A stretch of 64,000 bases of DNA, taken from the NCBI RefSeq assembly GCF_947623445.1, contig NC_135242.1, positions 9,238,001-9,302,000 on the forward strand, given 5' to 3'. Positions 1 through 12,157 of the stretch are shown here, piece by piece; positions within the stretch are counted from its first letter, which is position 1; each line of letters begins with the position of its first letter. Source of the DNA: Clavelina lepadiformis. Taxonomy: Eukaryota; Chordata; Ascidiacea; Aplousobranchia; Clavelinidae. The position numbers and the translations under genes were made by a program. The notes below the pieces were generated by a model, which did not search any database, was not told the origin of the DNA, and saw only the letters and a program-made list of their open reading frames with translations.

Positions 1-123
1 AATTGTTTTCTGCCAGCTCCAAATTACTATAAAGAGCAACAAGTATAACAGAAAGCGCACAGCGTAAAATTTGCAATGTAATCCCTTTATGCATGCAAAG
101 ATTACAGAAATCCCATCACTTAC

Positions 124-2610
124 CCCCTTTTCATAATTATAATATTTTCTTGCTCATCTATAATTTTCTGGCAATCGACTGGACCATAACTGCCGGGATT
201 TCGAAAGGGGATTCCACAAGGCATTCCAGTGATGCTGAACTCGTTAATTTTAGCATACGGCATACGTCCATTGGATTTGTGCATTGTCTCACCTGTAAAG
301 CACCAGAGCAAAGATACCAAGGCATGCACAAACACAACTTAATATAATTAAGATGAAACAATTAGCATCAATTCTATTGTATTACATTCTATTGCTTGGA
401 AAAATACGCAACACTAATAATAAAATTTTTTATTTCACACCGTTAGGCTAAAGAAAGACAATTTGTTGGCATAAAAAGACTTACAATATTTCTTATTAAA
501 ATTTTTTCGAACTTTCATTTGCAATTCGGTGTTTTTTTGTCTTGAAGTACTGCAAGCTGTATACAAATATATAGCATACGTTACTTCTAATGAAAATTTT
601 TTCATACTTTATGATTAACATGATTAATAATGACACTAATATCATTCAGGTTCATATGCAAAAAAAATCTTCAATGAGTTAAAGTTAAAAAATAAGTGCT
701 ATAAAAGTTCCTTTTAATATATGCTTGCAGTAAATGTAACTGTAGTTAATCATGTTCTTGCAAATGTTTAGAAATATCACAGTAAATTACATAAAATTAC
801 CTTTTCCGCAATGTAATATCTCAATAAAGCCACTTTGAACACTTGGCTCCAAGAAATATGGCCTTACATCCCTGCTTCCAAATGCATTGAATGTATCGTT
901 AACAAATGCCATTCCACCAACGGCCACACCAATTTCTTCAAGTTCACCACACTAAAACAGGAACAAGTTACCTTTGTTTCTTGTACAGCACGATTACACC
1001 ATAGTATAATATGAACAGCAACATACAGCTTGAATTATTCGAGCAATGGCATTTTGTCTAAGTTTTTTTTTCATATTTCCATCCATTTCATTTGGTGGCA
1101 TGGAACTTTCAGAATTGAAGGTCTTCGCTTTCTCTTTCCAAACTTGTTTCGTTTGCTTCGGAAGTTCTCTCCACCTGCTACCCCAGAGTTTGAAATCTTG
1201 AAAAACAGCAATTAAAAATTAGTACAGAACATTTGAAAGCTTTATAAAAAAATGAACATAAATTGAAAGTAAGAAACACTGAAAACAGGTAAGACCTTAC
1301 TTCATGCAAAACACTTTGATAACTTGTCTAAACTAGTACTTTCATTGTTCAGCTGTTAACATAGTGAAACCTTCATTTATGTAAATCTTGAAGTTGAGTA
1401 GAAGCTTACAACTCTTAAGATTTAACAGCGTCAATCAATGTTAACATCTTCGATATCTAAGGCTTTCTAATAACCAACATAACAGTAAACACATTTTTGG
1501 AAATTCATTACACACGTATCATGTGAGGTCACAAATAGCATGCACTTCAAGTCATGCATCATTCATTATGTATCATGCTCTTCACTAATCGAACTAACAC
1601 TGTGACACAAGTTTCACAATCAAACCGAGAAAAAAAAATTACGACATGCAAATTTAGTAACGAACACAGTAAGCATGAAATCAATGAATGCAATATATCA
1701 GGTGAAAAACAATGAAAATTATTTTCAGTGAGAACTACATTTGTGCATTTAACGACATAATGCTAATGACTCAATGAAGCAAGCGATCAATTAAGCAAAC
1801 CAGCCAGAATATCAGACCTTGTACATATCTTAAATGAAACACATGTGATGCTGTCTAGAAGCTTCTCCCTTGAAAATTTGGGAAGAAATCATGCAACTGT
1901 ATTAAAAATACCAATATTCTGTTTCTTAATGGAAGAACAAAATAGATTGTAGCCTGTGAATCTTCGTTTTCGAAAAGGTTTAACTTTTTGAACCCTTGGC
2001 CTTATTGATGCATTGTAATTGTAAATCCAGCGCTAAAACACAGCAGTTGTCAAAACGCTAGTAAACAAGCGGCAAAAGTATTTAGTAGTGGCAGTTTAAC
2101 ATACCATCATACAAGAGATCTGAGAAAGGGACACACTTTAATCATTTTGTAAGATCATGCAATAAACATGCAATAACTACTTTAAGTTGGAGAGTTGTCC
2201 CGGACAAGGAACGGAGCTTTTTGTCAGCCAACAAGATTATTTTGGCGAAGACAACTGTTGCAATCTTTGAACTTAAAGTACGTAATGGCATCTTTCAACC
2301 AGAGTTCTATCATAATAGCCTACTTCAAGCGGAAATTACAGCATAGAGTTACAGTAATGAACTGTAACTTGTTTGTAAAGCAGGGAGTGCAGTTCTACAG
2401 CTTGCGGTAATACTGAAAGAGCTGATAACTACAGCAAGTATGAATTATGGCAATTAAAACTTTAATCTACGATGAATCACCTTGATTTGGTTTTTACTTA
2501 AACCAGTATTAATGGTTGCTTCATTGAGGTGCTCTGACTTTGCAGTTCTCATACCTTTTGTTTCCCACAAAGATATAAGCATATCCCGCTGGCTTTGTGA
2601 AATGTCCTTA
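124..2610 (-). CDS. Unidentified multi-exon gene, 3' side cut by the window edge; HMG-box-like and homeodomain-like exons
   Basis: Four exons on the minus strand: 2481-2610, 1027-1196, 801-951 and 124-292. The last three join in phase (0, then 1) through good GT-AG sites; the last ends in phase 2, so coding continues left of the window. Exon 2481-2610 ends in a homeodomain helix-3-like stretch (LSKNQIKV). Exon 1027-1196 contains LWGSRWRELPKQTKQVWKEK, which resembles the second half of an HMG box. Exon 124-292 holds GRMPYAKINEFSITGMPCGI followed by PFRNPGSYG, a pattern like the GTF2I repeat (G-x-P-x-G-x-P-x-x-x-P) or a C-terminal module of uncharacterised cnidarian and fish proteins. The link from the first to the second exon does not close in phase, so a small exon is missing in 1197-2480 or these are separate units. 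I do not recognise the gene; a DNA-binding role is inference. Confidence 0.5.
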
Positions 2611-4494
2611 CTGAACAATGCAAATCAAATTATTAATAAGTGAGACACAAAAATTTTTTTTTTTAAATTGAAAACACAGGTTGTCTGTATCTACACGAAA
2701 TATCTTACGTCCATCTGGACGGCAATTTAGAATAGCGTTTTATTAACACTTTTAGTGACTTGTATGCAAATAAACAGAGTGACATGAAAAAAATGCCATA
2801 CTAACAATTACTTATTTATGACCAAAGATCGAATTAAATATACAACAGATATATACATATAAGTTAGCTATTATACATGAAGAACTAACCGAGTTCTTCT
2901 AGTGCTTGCCATGTTACTCAGAAAAGAGCAAATAGTACGACAAAATTTTAACAATTTTACAAAAATTAAAACATGCAATAAACTAAACTGTTTGGATAAA
3001 AATTAGTTTTGTAAGAAGTAATCACCACTCAATATGAATTAAGAATAGAACATACACACATAAAGATAGTCATCCTAATAAATAATATAACTTAGGGCAC
3101 ATGTTGCAATAAAAGCAAACGCTCAACACTAAAGTCTTACAGATGTCAAAAATTTACTGTGCACAGATATGATTTTCTTGGTGCTTGGTAATCAACAGTA
3201 AGCGCATGTTTCAACTTCAACTCCTTTTCAAATCATAAAGGCTTCAAAGATTATCAAGAAGTTTGGCCAACCCTTTTATGTATATGGTACACATAAGTCT
3301 TTTCCTACAGCACTATAGTATTACAATACCACAATGTTCTTTTGGCTAATAGCTTATATGCACATACTTTGATGTGAATTAAACACTTCGGTGAGGTCAT
3401 TGTCTGTCTCAGCACAACCAAGTTATGGGCATTGATGCTATAAAAATGTAAAAATATAAGCGATAGTAGCTGTGACATGAAATGACAAATGTTTCAAATC
3501 AATTTACTTGATATTTGTTTGTAATAAGCGATTGTTTTTCGGAGTAAATAGCCATTTATCTGCACAACTTCTTTGACCAGCTTTTTGTTTAAATAGGCCA
3601 TTCTTGAATGCAGTTGAGAATAAATTGCCAGCATTACTGTTCAAAGTGGATGGCTTTTAAGAGGTGGCAAGTTGTATTTAATCGGGGCTTTTATCAAGCA
3701 ATAAGCATGGATGTTTTAACTAAAATCCATTATATCATATATATTGTAGTAACCGGAGCCCTTCAAAAACTTTGCTAATCGTAACTTTCTTAATTGAAAT
3801 GTTTGGTCTGAAAAGCATACAAAGTAGGTGGCTTCAGGAAGAAATTGAGTTTTATTTTGAAAACAGTACACCAAAATGAAGTGCTATTTTCAATCCTCGC
3901 AGAAAAGCAATCGTTTAGACAACAACAACCTTTTATTTGTGGTAATTTTGATGGCAGCCACTTGAGATGGTTGCTTTCGCATGGACTAAGAATCAAATCA
4001 AGAGCACTAGAGCCAAAGTACACATTTCAGTAATAACTCTAAACATTCTCTTGGAAAGGTAGAACAAATCTTACTGACACTTTTTAGTCGGAGGTAGTGG
4101 TATATTTTGAAATAATTTGAAGAATATGTAAAACAGATAATAAAAAAGTCAAGACAGGCTTCAGAATTTCATGGTCCCAAACTAGGGTAAAGTTGGTACA
4201 ACAACAAAGGTCAGTAAAGGGATACACATGAAAAAACGTTTCCAAATTAAACAACTTCATGCATTATGTATTTACTTCCAAGTGAAGTTTCTCCCAAAAT
4301 AGCCAAGTTTCAGTCATTCACAATGTGCATCAAACAGAAGATTTCAGCTGGCAAACAATGTTTGGTGGTGGATAATGTTGCATTCCAAACAAATTAAAAA
4401 ATTTAAATAGTTTTAATTTAAGAATTTAAAATACGAAATCAAATCAAAATATTTTACTGTTGACAATAATTATTACCATCAAAAAAACTCTGCA
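2611..4494. other. No gene recognised
   Basis: AT-rich sequence. An overlapping pair of open frames at 3790-4033 lies on both strands; neither has convincing splice sites or a familiar motif. Further 5' exons of the left-edge gene could be hidden here, but I could not find one. Confidence 0.4.
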
Positions 4495-4497
4495 TAA

Positions 4498-6526
4498 CAC
4501 TGGCCTGCATTTTTCAACTTCAAAATTTTTTTTTCACTAAAAACATGCAAATATAGCTAATTTTGGGGCGCTGATTCCGAATCTGTGGTCCGTTTTATTC
4601 TAGCACATCAGGTTTTTGAGATAACTGTTACACGTGATATAGCGTTTTTGGTGAACAATCGCAAATAATGTAAGGTGTACAACAAGCTTGACTCGAAAAA
4701 ATTCACAGTTTGCACAGAATTGTTACACATCTTTGTCTTCTTATGATAACACAATAAAGATTTTTGAAATATGACAGCAATAACGATATAATCCAGTAAA
4801 ATGATTATTATTGAAAGCACAGCGGTTCACTACCTCGGTATCTATTTTATTGAAAATGCGCGTCTACCTGATTTTCTCACATATATAGTAGAGTCTTCTC
4901 TTTTAAGACACCAGCAGTAGTCAGCAATCATGCTGACATTCCACTTACTCTGATAGCATTCCTCTATCACCAGTATCTCTTGGTGAAAACGTTCACCTTG
5001 TTCCTCACTAAACTTCCCACAGTTATCTGGAAAGTAGTCTAGGTGGGAGGGTGAAAAGTGCATTTTGACGCTCATCCTACCCCCAAGTTTTTGTAAGGCA
5101 TCGAGCATATCTGTAATAAGCTGTTTGTAATTGGAGGCTCCGTTATTTCCATGGAACTGCTGGATAACAGCTTTTAACCCCTTCCAGGCTTGCAATTCCG
5201 TTATAGACTTTTTTTTCGAAATCTTCACCCTTCAACAGTTCTCTGATTTGAGGTCCAGTGAAAATACCTGCTTGCAGCTTAGCTTCGGATAAAGACGAAA
5301 ACTTTTCTTGCAAGTACCTAAATCCTTCTCCGTATTTGTCCATACCTTTCACAAAGTTTTTCATGCACTCAAACTTAATGTGCAAGGGCGGTAAAAAAAC
5401 TTTTGCTGGAGCAACAAGAGGATGTGCCTTCACATTCTTAGATCCAGGCAGAAACTCATCTCTTGCTGGCCACAATTTCCGAGTAAAGTGGGAAGTATCT
5501 GCCCTACTGTCCCAGAGATAAAGAAAACAGGGAAATTTAGTGTAGTATAGTATGAGAGCTACAACTTTTAAATCAGCACATATCAACCAGTTATGCTCTT
5601 GGTACTTTATCATTTGCAACAGAACTACTGTTTTCATACGTTTCTGACATCTCAGTAGAATGTGCAACAGGTAGATGGCACAGATGGCCCATTGTACAGC
5701 AACACAGCTTTCATGCTCGTCTTCCAAGAATCTATGAACAGTCTCCAATCTTCTGCTGAATATAATATCCCAAATGTTTCAACTAAACCCTGAACATTCT
5801 TCCAATAAGCCAGAGTATTTTCTTTACTAAAAAATTCTGTAAATTTTTTCTTTCTGTGGCGGTACCAAACAAAACTTGTACCCTTTTCTAGAAGATTCTT
5901 TTCCTTTAATCTTGATGCTAGAAGTTGTGCATATTCTTTTGAAAGATATAACTCTCTTGTGAGATCATTCAGCTGAGTTTGTGAAAACAGCTTTGGAGAG
6001 TTATCGTTTATTCCTTCCTGATTGTGCTCTCCATCACCTGCACTTCTTTCAGATTCTGAGGAGCTTTGCATCTCTGTTAGAGGATTCGGCACAGGAATTT
6101 CATCACAATGTGGTACAGGCCTCAATGCTGACTTTAAATTAGGGTACTTGATATTGGATTTGTTTCTTCTGTTAAACCCCTTAATACACCATACAAAAAT
6201 AACAGTCATTGCGATGGTTTTTTTGCTCCCTACATACCATAGGGACGCCAAAGGGAAGGCTCTTGAGTTTTTTCTGGTACCACATACGTAGCTTTGATGC
6301 ACATACGTAGCTCGTTGTGATAACAAAATTTATCTTGATAAATTATATCCTTTTGACAAAAAAGTGGGTAGTTAAACGTAAAAGCGAAAAATTATGTGGT
6401 TTTTCGACCGTAACTTTAAAACCTGATGTGACAGGCAAAAACGGATGGCATTTTTGAAATCAGCGCACCAAAATTAGCTAGAAAACGTTGGCATCATACA
6501 GAATAAAATTTTCATGCAGACCAGTG
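4498..6526 (-). mobile_element. DNA transposon with about 125-150 bp terminal inverted repeats and TAA target duplication
   Basis: The left end starts CACTGGCCTGCAT (4498) and the right end, read in reverse, starts CACTGGTCTGCAT (6526). Inside both ends the same blocks recur in inverted orientation: TAGCTAATTTTGG followed by GCGCTGATT, then a CACATCAGGTTTT block (about 4605-4620 and 6415-6430). TAA flanks both ends (4495-4497 and 6527-6529), consistent with a 3-bp target duplication. The CACT start plus 3-bp duplication resembles the CACTA/Mirage/Chapaev group, but the superfamily is not settled. The body is a frameshifted transposase-like gene on the minus strand. The element is about 2.03 kb and is probably dead. 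Confidence 0.8.
4842..6326 (-). pseudogene. Broken DDE-like transposase, split over three frames
   Basis: Three overlapping minus-strand frames form one continuous protein: about 5652-6326 (N-terminal), 5143-5748 (middle) and 4842-5228 (C-terminal), so at least two frameshifts separate them. The N-terminal part has YPNLKSALRPVPH. The middle part has NWLICADLKVVALILYYTKF, then LWDSRADTSHF, then PPLHIKFECMKNFVK and GPQIRELLKGEDF. The C-terminal part has HFSPSHLDYFPDN, then EEQGERFHQE and ADYCWCLKR. I recognise these blocks from a large family of intronless uncharacterised proteins in insects, Hydra and other invertebrates. The acidic residues in ADLK, LWDSR and GERFHQ fall where a DDE/RNase-H transposase triad could be; that reading is mine. 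The upstream frame also extends into the TIR side, so the true start is uncertain. Non-functional as it stands. Confidence 0.75.
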
Positions 6527-6529
6527 TAA

Positions 6530-9500
6530 TCTAACAAAACCTTCCTTTGTCTTAAGTTAAAAAGCAATGAAGCACATTCAAAAGTAATCAATTTCGCTAA
6601 GCGCAGCATCTTACATCGATCAGCAGAAAAATTCTCGGACAGCAGTTTTTGCCACAGCGTGTGCTCTGACTTACTCTGACTGCTGGTTGGTCACTATGTT
6701 TTGTTGTCTCTCTTTAAATTATTTTCTCCTAATCTCACTTGATGCCACTACTAACAGCATGATCTGCATATCAACAAGCACTTCCCAGATGTCTGCGTTG
6801 ATGCCTGTCCTTTTTGGGTACGTTTGAAAACATCCCTGATGTGTAGTGCGGTACGAACTACACAGTATCGCTTAGTGGCTTGTTTACCATAGAAGGTCTT
6901 GAAGTATATCAGCATCCTTGCTGTGACTCACATGACTGAGTAAGCGCAAACAATGTCAACAGAGCAAGTTATGTATGCTGAGCGAGTCCCCAGCAGATAT
7001 GGACCTTGCCTCATGACACATGACTGTGATAATGACAGCATCTTTGCCAATAGACTAATTGTTCTTAATGAATCGAGATAAATAATTATAATTAATTACC
7101 CATCACAGTTGAGCCAAGTGGTGAGTGAACTTAAATAACGACCCACCAAGAGATCGGGTACTCGGCCAAAAATTGGGAAACAGTGAGCTGACCCTTGGCC
7201 AATGCATATATCCAAAATTGGAGAATAAAGCTACCAATGAGTGTTAGCATCCATTTACCCTAACACCAAGGTAGCAAAACGTGAGCTTAAAGCTAACATC
7301 AACAGCTCACCATGTGACACCTTGCAGAAAATTTAAATCTTTGGTCAAAAAATGACTAATGGGCATTGGGCACCAAATCTACACTGTTATAGTAAACAGC
7401 GTCCTGTGACTGGATGTAGACCTATAGAACCCCACAGCATGACAATTTTTCTGTTTTTGTGAGCATTGAACCTGCTGGGCTTCAGTGCGATAGAGTCACT
7501 CCGTCCGTACCTTGCACATTATGAAACGGAGCCACTCTGATTGCTCCTCCCGAAACTATTTGCCTCAGCAAAAAAGCAAGCCGGATAAATAAAATCAAGA
7601 TACCCATTGCTCACTGGCTCTACACTGCTGAGGATGGCGTGGGGGACTTAATTGCCTGCTATCTGGAGATGGTTGTTTCTGCTCAACCCTGTAAAAATAG
7701 GGAATGGCAAACATTGTAACTTGTGAACGTAGCACAAAGAAGATTGCAAAATAAAGATTACAACATATCCAGCTATTGTATCCCCACGTTCCCCATGGAA
7801 TACATAGTCATCAATTTTTGGATGGCAGCATTACCCAGTTGTTACTTGACTCAAGCTCAAACATCTAGTTTGTGTTGCCAAATAACATCTTGCTCAGAGG
7901 AAGCAGGCTGATGGTAAAACAGGGATATTTTTACACAAGACATTTATTTTCTAGAGGCCGTTTATTATCATTTTTAATTTGTAATAATCTGCAAACTCAT
8001 GAATGCATATAATCGACAAATAGCACTCTTTGAGAACGATTGAAACCTTCGTTTGTCGAAAGTCAAGACAAATTAAATGATTGCCTTTTGCTTATGATCT
8101 GCATATCAGATGGATTTCCTTTTTGGAATACTACAATGTTAAGTTGCTCATTCACTCCACTCAGGATTTCGAAGTTCTCTGACAATCACACAAGATCACT
8201 GTACTCTGCAAGCTCGTTATGTAAGAAAGCAGCAATGTTGAGTAGTAGCCAGCTTTGTAGCCGAATGGTTAGAGCTGGCAATTAGGCAGTGTTCACTACC
8301 CAGTAGCACTACCGTTGTTATGCCCTTGGGGTATTACCAATGCTTGCTCCAGTTCAGTGCTTCTGATAAACATACCTAAATTCAAGCAATAAAAAACATA
8401 TGTGTATCATTCCAAACTTGCTTGAGAGCTAGCCAGATAAGTGGGGCTGGAGCAATTAAAGATTACCACAAAGGTTAATGGAAGCGAACTAAAATGACAT
8501 ATGAAGTTATACTTCTATCCTAGCCGCCAAATAAAGAAAATCATGTTGATTGCTGTGAAACGCTTTGACCTTATGCCACAGCAGTGGTATGCCACGTGTA
8601 TATAATTGATGCAATCACACCAGCTTGAAGGCAAAACTATTTCAACCTGATGCTGAATAAAAGCACCATGCAATTACCACAATTCAATTTAATACATTGC
8701 ATGAGCACTGCAAACCCGAAAAAGTGACTTTTGGCTACTAGAGTACCGGTCTATCGTTGGCTGGATTGCCAGTTCAAACACCATTGTGCATTGCACTGTG
8801 CAACAATTAAGCAGTCTTTAGAACTTGCTTGGATTCTACATTCAGTAAGTAAGCATACAGCTATTCCAGTGCCTAGAAGCCCGAGGTAGATAACCTATAT
8901 CTTGTCTACGAAACAGGACCAATTAAGCAGCGTTAATGCCAGACACACCAAACGCATGAAAGAACTGAAATCGAAAACTAGGCTATTTTGTTCATTTCAG
9001 CCTTTTCAGATTTTTAGTGAGATCCGTTTATAGTTTGTGCAAGGCATTCCAACGTGCATCAATCACTATACAAACCTTATCCATACATACCGGTATAGAT
9101 CTCAGTAGTCTACAACAGTAGCCTAACAGTAGCCTAAGCCATCCAATCGTACCGTACGATGACCAGCCACAGCAGTTCGACTGGATTACTTATTCGACCT
9201 ATCGCTCGGTTGGATTACTCATACCAACACGATTAACCTTCCAACAATTATTTTAAGAGATGGAAATATTCTTTTTAGCCCATACGAATGGGTAATCCGT
9301 GCAATCTTTTTTCCCTTTCCTATGGGCTAATCCTTGACGAAGCGGGTGGTAAGGTACTAACAACGTTTGTGTCTGTTTAGTGGAAAAAAGCTATAAAAAG
9401 ACTAAAACAATGTCAAAAATCAAAGGTAAGATTTAAAACAAATTCAAATAAATTTTACCTAACTTATGTCGAACCCAACAATTTTATAAAACTTGAACTG

Positions 9501-10398
9501 TAGGCCTATAGGCTGTACAAAAAACTCAATAAATTTCCAAAAAAATGCACCAGTTCATTTAAAATTTGATATATCCCAAATAACTTTTATAAACCAAGCT
9601 TGCACTATATAAACGGTAGACTAATCGCTATATAAGCTAATCGGCCTTAAAAACTATTTTGCTGATTAACTGGCGTCGTGTTTTCCTAATATTGGGCTTT
9701 AAAAACAGCTTCAGCTATTATTGTCATTTGGTAGGCTATATTATTTCTCAACATTTTCATAGCACATCGGTTAAATTGAATGGTAACCAGTTAATGAAAA
9801 TTTCTACGTAGTCATAATTCTAGCAGAGAACGATTTTTAAACTCATGTACTGCCCAAAAAATCCGACACCTATTAAGCTTAAAAAAAGCTATTAATGACA
9901 AAAACCGATTTAGCTGCAAGCTTAGTTTATATAAATTATATATCAAATATAAAAAAATAGTGTCGAATTGATCGAATTTATATAAATTAGCCTATATCGA
10001 TAACTTATGTTTGAGTTTTTTTTAAATGTAGCCTATTTCAATTTTTATAAACTTTATTCGATTTGACAGAAATTAACTCAAATTATCTTAATTCTTTAAA
10101 ATTTATTGATTTTATTTTAAATTATGAGTTTTACAACAAGTAGCTGGAGATTTTTTGGGTAAACCACTTGAACTGCAAATAAATCTAACTAATAACTTAC
10201 AGTAAATAACCAGTAACCAACTTCACTTTATAAATTATTATTTATCAGGGAGCCGGTAACTTATAGCTTCAACTGCGAATTAGGAAGTGAATAAGTAACC
10301 AAGGAATCGATAACCAGCTTTGCGTTTTGAAAATGTTAGCCAGGGAACCGGTAACCAGCTTCACACCGGTAGAGATCTAGAAACAAAAACCCTATACA
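6530..10398. other. Gene-poor intergenic region
   Basis: No open frame here shows recognisable protein motifs or a plausible exon chain. It holds a SINE-like patch near 8228-8395 and otherwise only AT-rich unique-looking sequence. A TAGGCCTA palindrome lies at 9501-9508. Confidence 0.5.
8228..8395 (+). repeat. Possible degraded tRNA-derived SINE
   Basis: The stretch GTAGCCGAATGGTTAGAGC near 8258 resembles the D-arm and A-box of a Ser/Leu-type tRNA. A weak B-box-like GTTCAGTGC follows about 90 bases later, too far for an intact tRNA, and no acceptor stem closes. Best read as a decayed tRNA-derived repeat head. Confidence 0.3.
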
Positions 10399-11409
10399 CA
10401 GTAGGGGCTTTAGGGTGAGGCGAGCGAGACGGCCGCCTCGGTCCCATCCTTCAAAGGGGGGGCCTTTTTTTAAATAAAAAATAAAATACGCGCTCTAAAA
10501 TAATAAACATTGCATACGAATATTTTCGTTAACTTGTCTCACTTTTTCAGGACAGGAGTCATTCATTAGTACATGTTAATTAGCTGTATGAACTTACTGT
10601 GTTTAGAATTGGGGAAAGTTGTGGAAATTGAACCTCTGTGTGAATTGGTCCCCTCTTGCTTAGAATTTACTTTCAAATAGCTTGATGGTCAAGTGCTCAC
10701 GTGATTTAAGACATCTTGCCAAGACGAAGAAAAAATTGTGTTCTCTATTGGCAAACCTCTGATGTATTAGGCCAGGGGCGGGCAACTTCTTCGGTCGGCG
10801 GGCCTGATATGAGAAAATGAAGTACTTGGCGGGCCGGATTCCTGAATAGATTGGAACGCAGCTTTGTCTTATTAATGTTCATGGTCGAAAATGTTTGCTC
10901 ATAAATGTATGTAGACCCGAACAGAACAAGTAGATTTATGGCCATCTTTCTCAGGTTGGCAAACTTGGACTTATTGAGTGACGCAATACAGGGATTGCGG
11001 CAGAATGTGGCCGCAGGCCACATTATTATGTAAGACCGGAAACTGTCTGCGGGCCGCTCAAAATCCCGTCGCGGGCCGTATGTTGCCCACCCCTGTATTA
11101 GGCGCTCGATAGCAACAAAGAAACGTACGGTGTTAGATCTTGGGGGCCATAGAGCAAAATTTGTGGAGCCATAAATTGAAAATAAATACACTAACAAATC
11201 TCAGGCAGTTTGTTTTTTGAAAGCAAAGCAAACTTTTATGCATTTTAGAATTTAGACCATGTAAATTCAACATTTTTCCGGGGGAGCGTGCCCTCGGATA
11301 CTCTCAGGATAGATTGCTACGTTCCCCGCAATTTTTAGCCTAACTTCTAACTGAAGTCGCGCAATATTTCGCTTCGGGCCCCTCCAAGCCTAATTCCACC
11401 TAAAGCCTG
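10399..11409. mobile_element. hAT-like non-autonomous repeat, copy 1, interrupted by a nested hAT element
   Basis: Ends are imperfect inverted repeats: the left begins CAGTAGGGGCTTTAGGGTG and the right, read in reverse, CAGGCTTTAGGTGG. The interior aligns base for base over long runs with 26292-26935, for example CCTCTGTGTRAATNGGTCCC, CACGTGATTTAAAACATC-like and GCTCGATAGCAACAAAGA. Without the nested insertion this copy is about 680 bp, against 644 bp for copy 2. No clean target duplication is visible, and hAT membership rests on the CAG end only. It encodes nothing of its own. Confidence 0.65.
10773..11095 (-). mobile_element. Nested hAT element carrying a transposase C-terminal fragment
   Basis: Terminal inverted repeats CAGGGGCGGGCAAC at the left and its counterpart GTTGCCCACCCCTG at the right. 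A perfect 8-bp target duplication TATTAGGC lies at 10765-10772 and 11096-11103, the hallmark of hAT transposition. The minus strand reads LRKMAINLLVLFGSTYIYEQ followed by TFSTMNINKTKLRSNL, which is the hAT C-terminal dimerisation region. The element is a deletion derivative keeping only this coding scrap and needs an outside transposase to move. It sits in the repeat 10399-11409. Confidence 0.85.
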
Positions 11410-12157
11410 TAAACTACTCTCCTTTTCGCATGTTGGATCAATGGATCATCTGGCTTTGTCAAGTTTTCTTTTCCGTGTTGCAGTGTAGCATACTCATACA
11501 CCCCCCTTATTAATATTGTATGGCCTGACGTGGTTGTCGGTTTAGTCGCTAACAATGACATTTTCATTCACTGTTGTAGATCATAATTAATCACTCATAC
11601 GAACTTATACGACTAATAAAACTTGGGAAAATTCCAGTATTAGAAATAATGGAATTTTTTTTAAAGTTTGGATTAGTTGTAAACGTAGAAGGTATCTCTT
11701 GTAATTAAGAACAGTTCGAAACATTGCTTGCGTTGTTTGCAAGGTTGGAATATTCTGGAGTAAGATGCAGCAACATAAAATGGATTGAGATGAGATATAT
11801 TCGATCCTTGATTTCGTACCAAAAATGATTTCGCTTTTGCAAGCTACATTGGTTCCGTATCAAATGTAGGCTACCTGAATTTGTTTGTTTTAATTTGTAC
11901 TGTGCAGAACATTATAGAATACGTTTAATCAACTTTGTCGGTATACCAAAAACATTTTATTTTTTTCTTACGCTTAAGCATGCAAACTTCTTTTCAATGC
12001 AACAATTTGTTGATAACTTTCTTATTTTCAAAAAACAAAACACATATAATACAGTATAGGTTATACATGAAAGATGCCATATTTTCTTTCTTAAATCGAC
12101 CAACTTTTCTGAGCAAAAATATTCTTATCAAAACTCTCCAATAGTTGGTCTACTTGA
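11410..12157. other. Intergenic and 3' flank of the first transporter gene
   Basis: No gene seen. On the minus strand a polyadenylation hexamer AATAAA (plus-strand TTTATT at 11956-11961) lies about 200 bp past the transporter stop codon and probably sets its 3' end. Confidence 0.45.
11956..11961 (-). promoter_or_regulatory. Candidate polyadenylation signal of the first SLC7-type gene
   Basis: AATAAA on the minus strand about 200 bp downstream of the stop codon at 12158. Supported by position only. Confidence 0.45.

Noticed and set aside
3790..4033. Overlapping frames on both strands as an exon
   Set aside because: No acceptor/donor pair that fits a neighbouring exon, and the two frames cannot both be real.
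10745..11197. 150-codon minus-strand frame as a host gene
   Set aside because: It crosses both ends of a hAT element and its flanking repeat; only the hAT dimerisation scrap is real coding ancestry.
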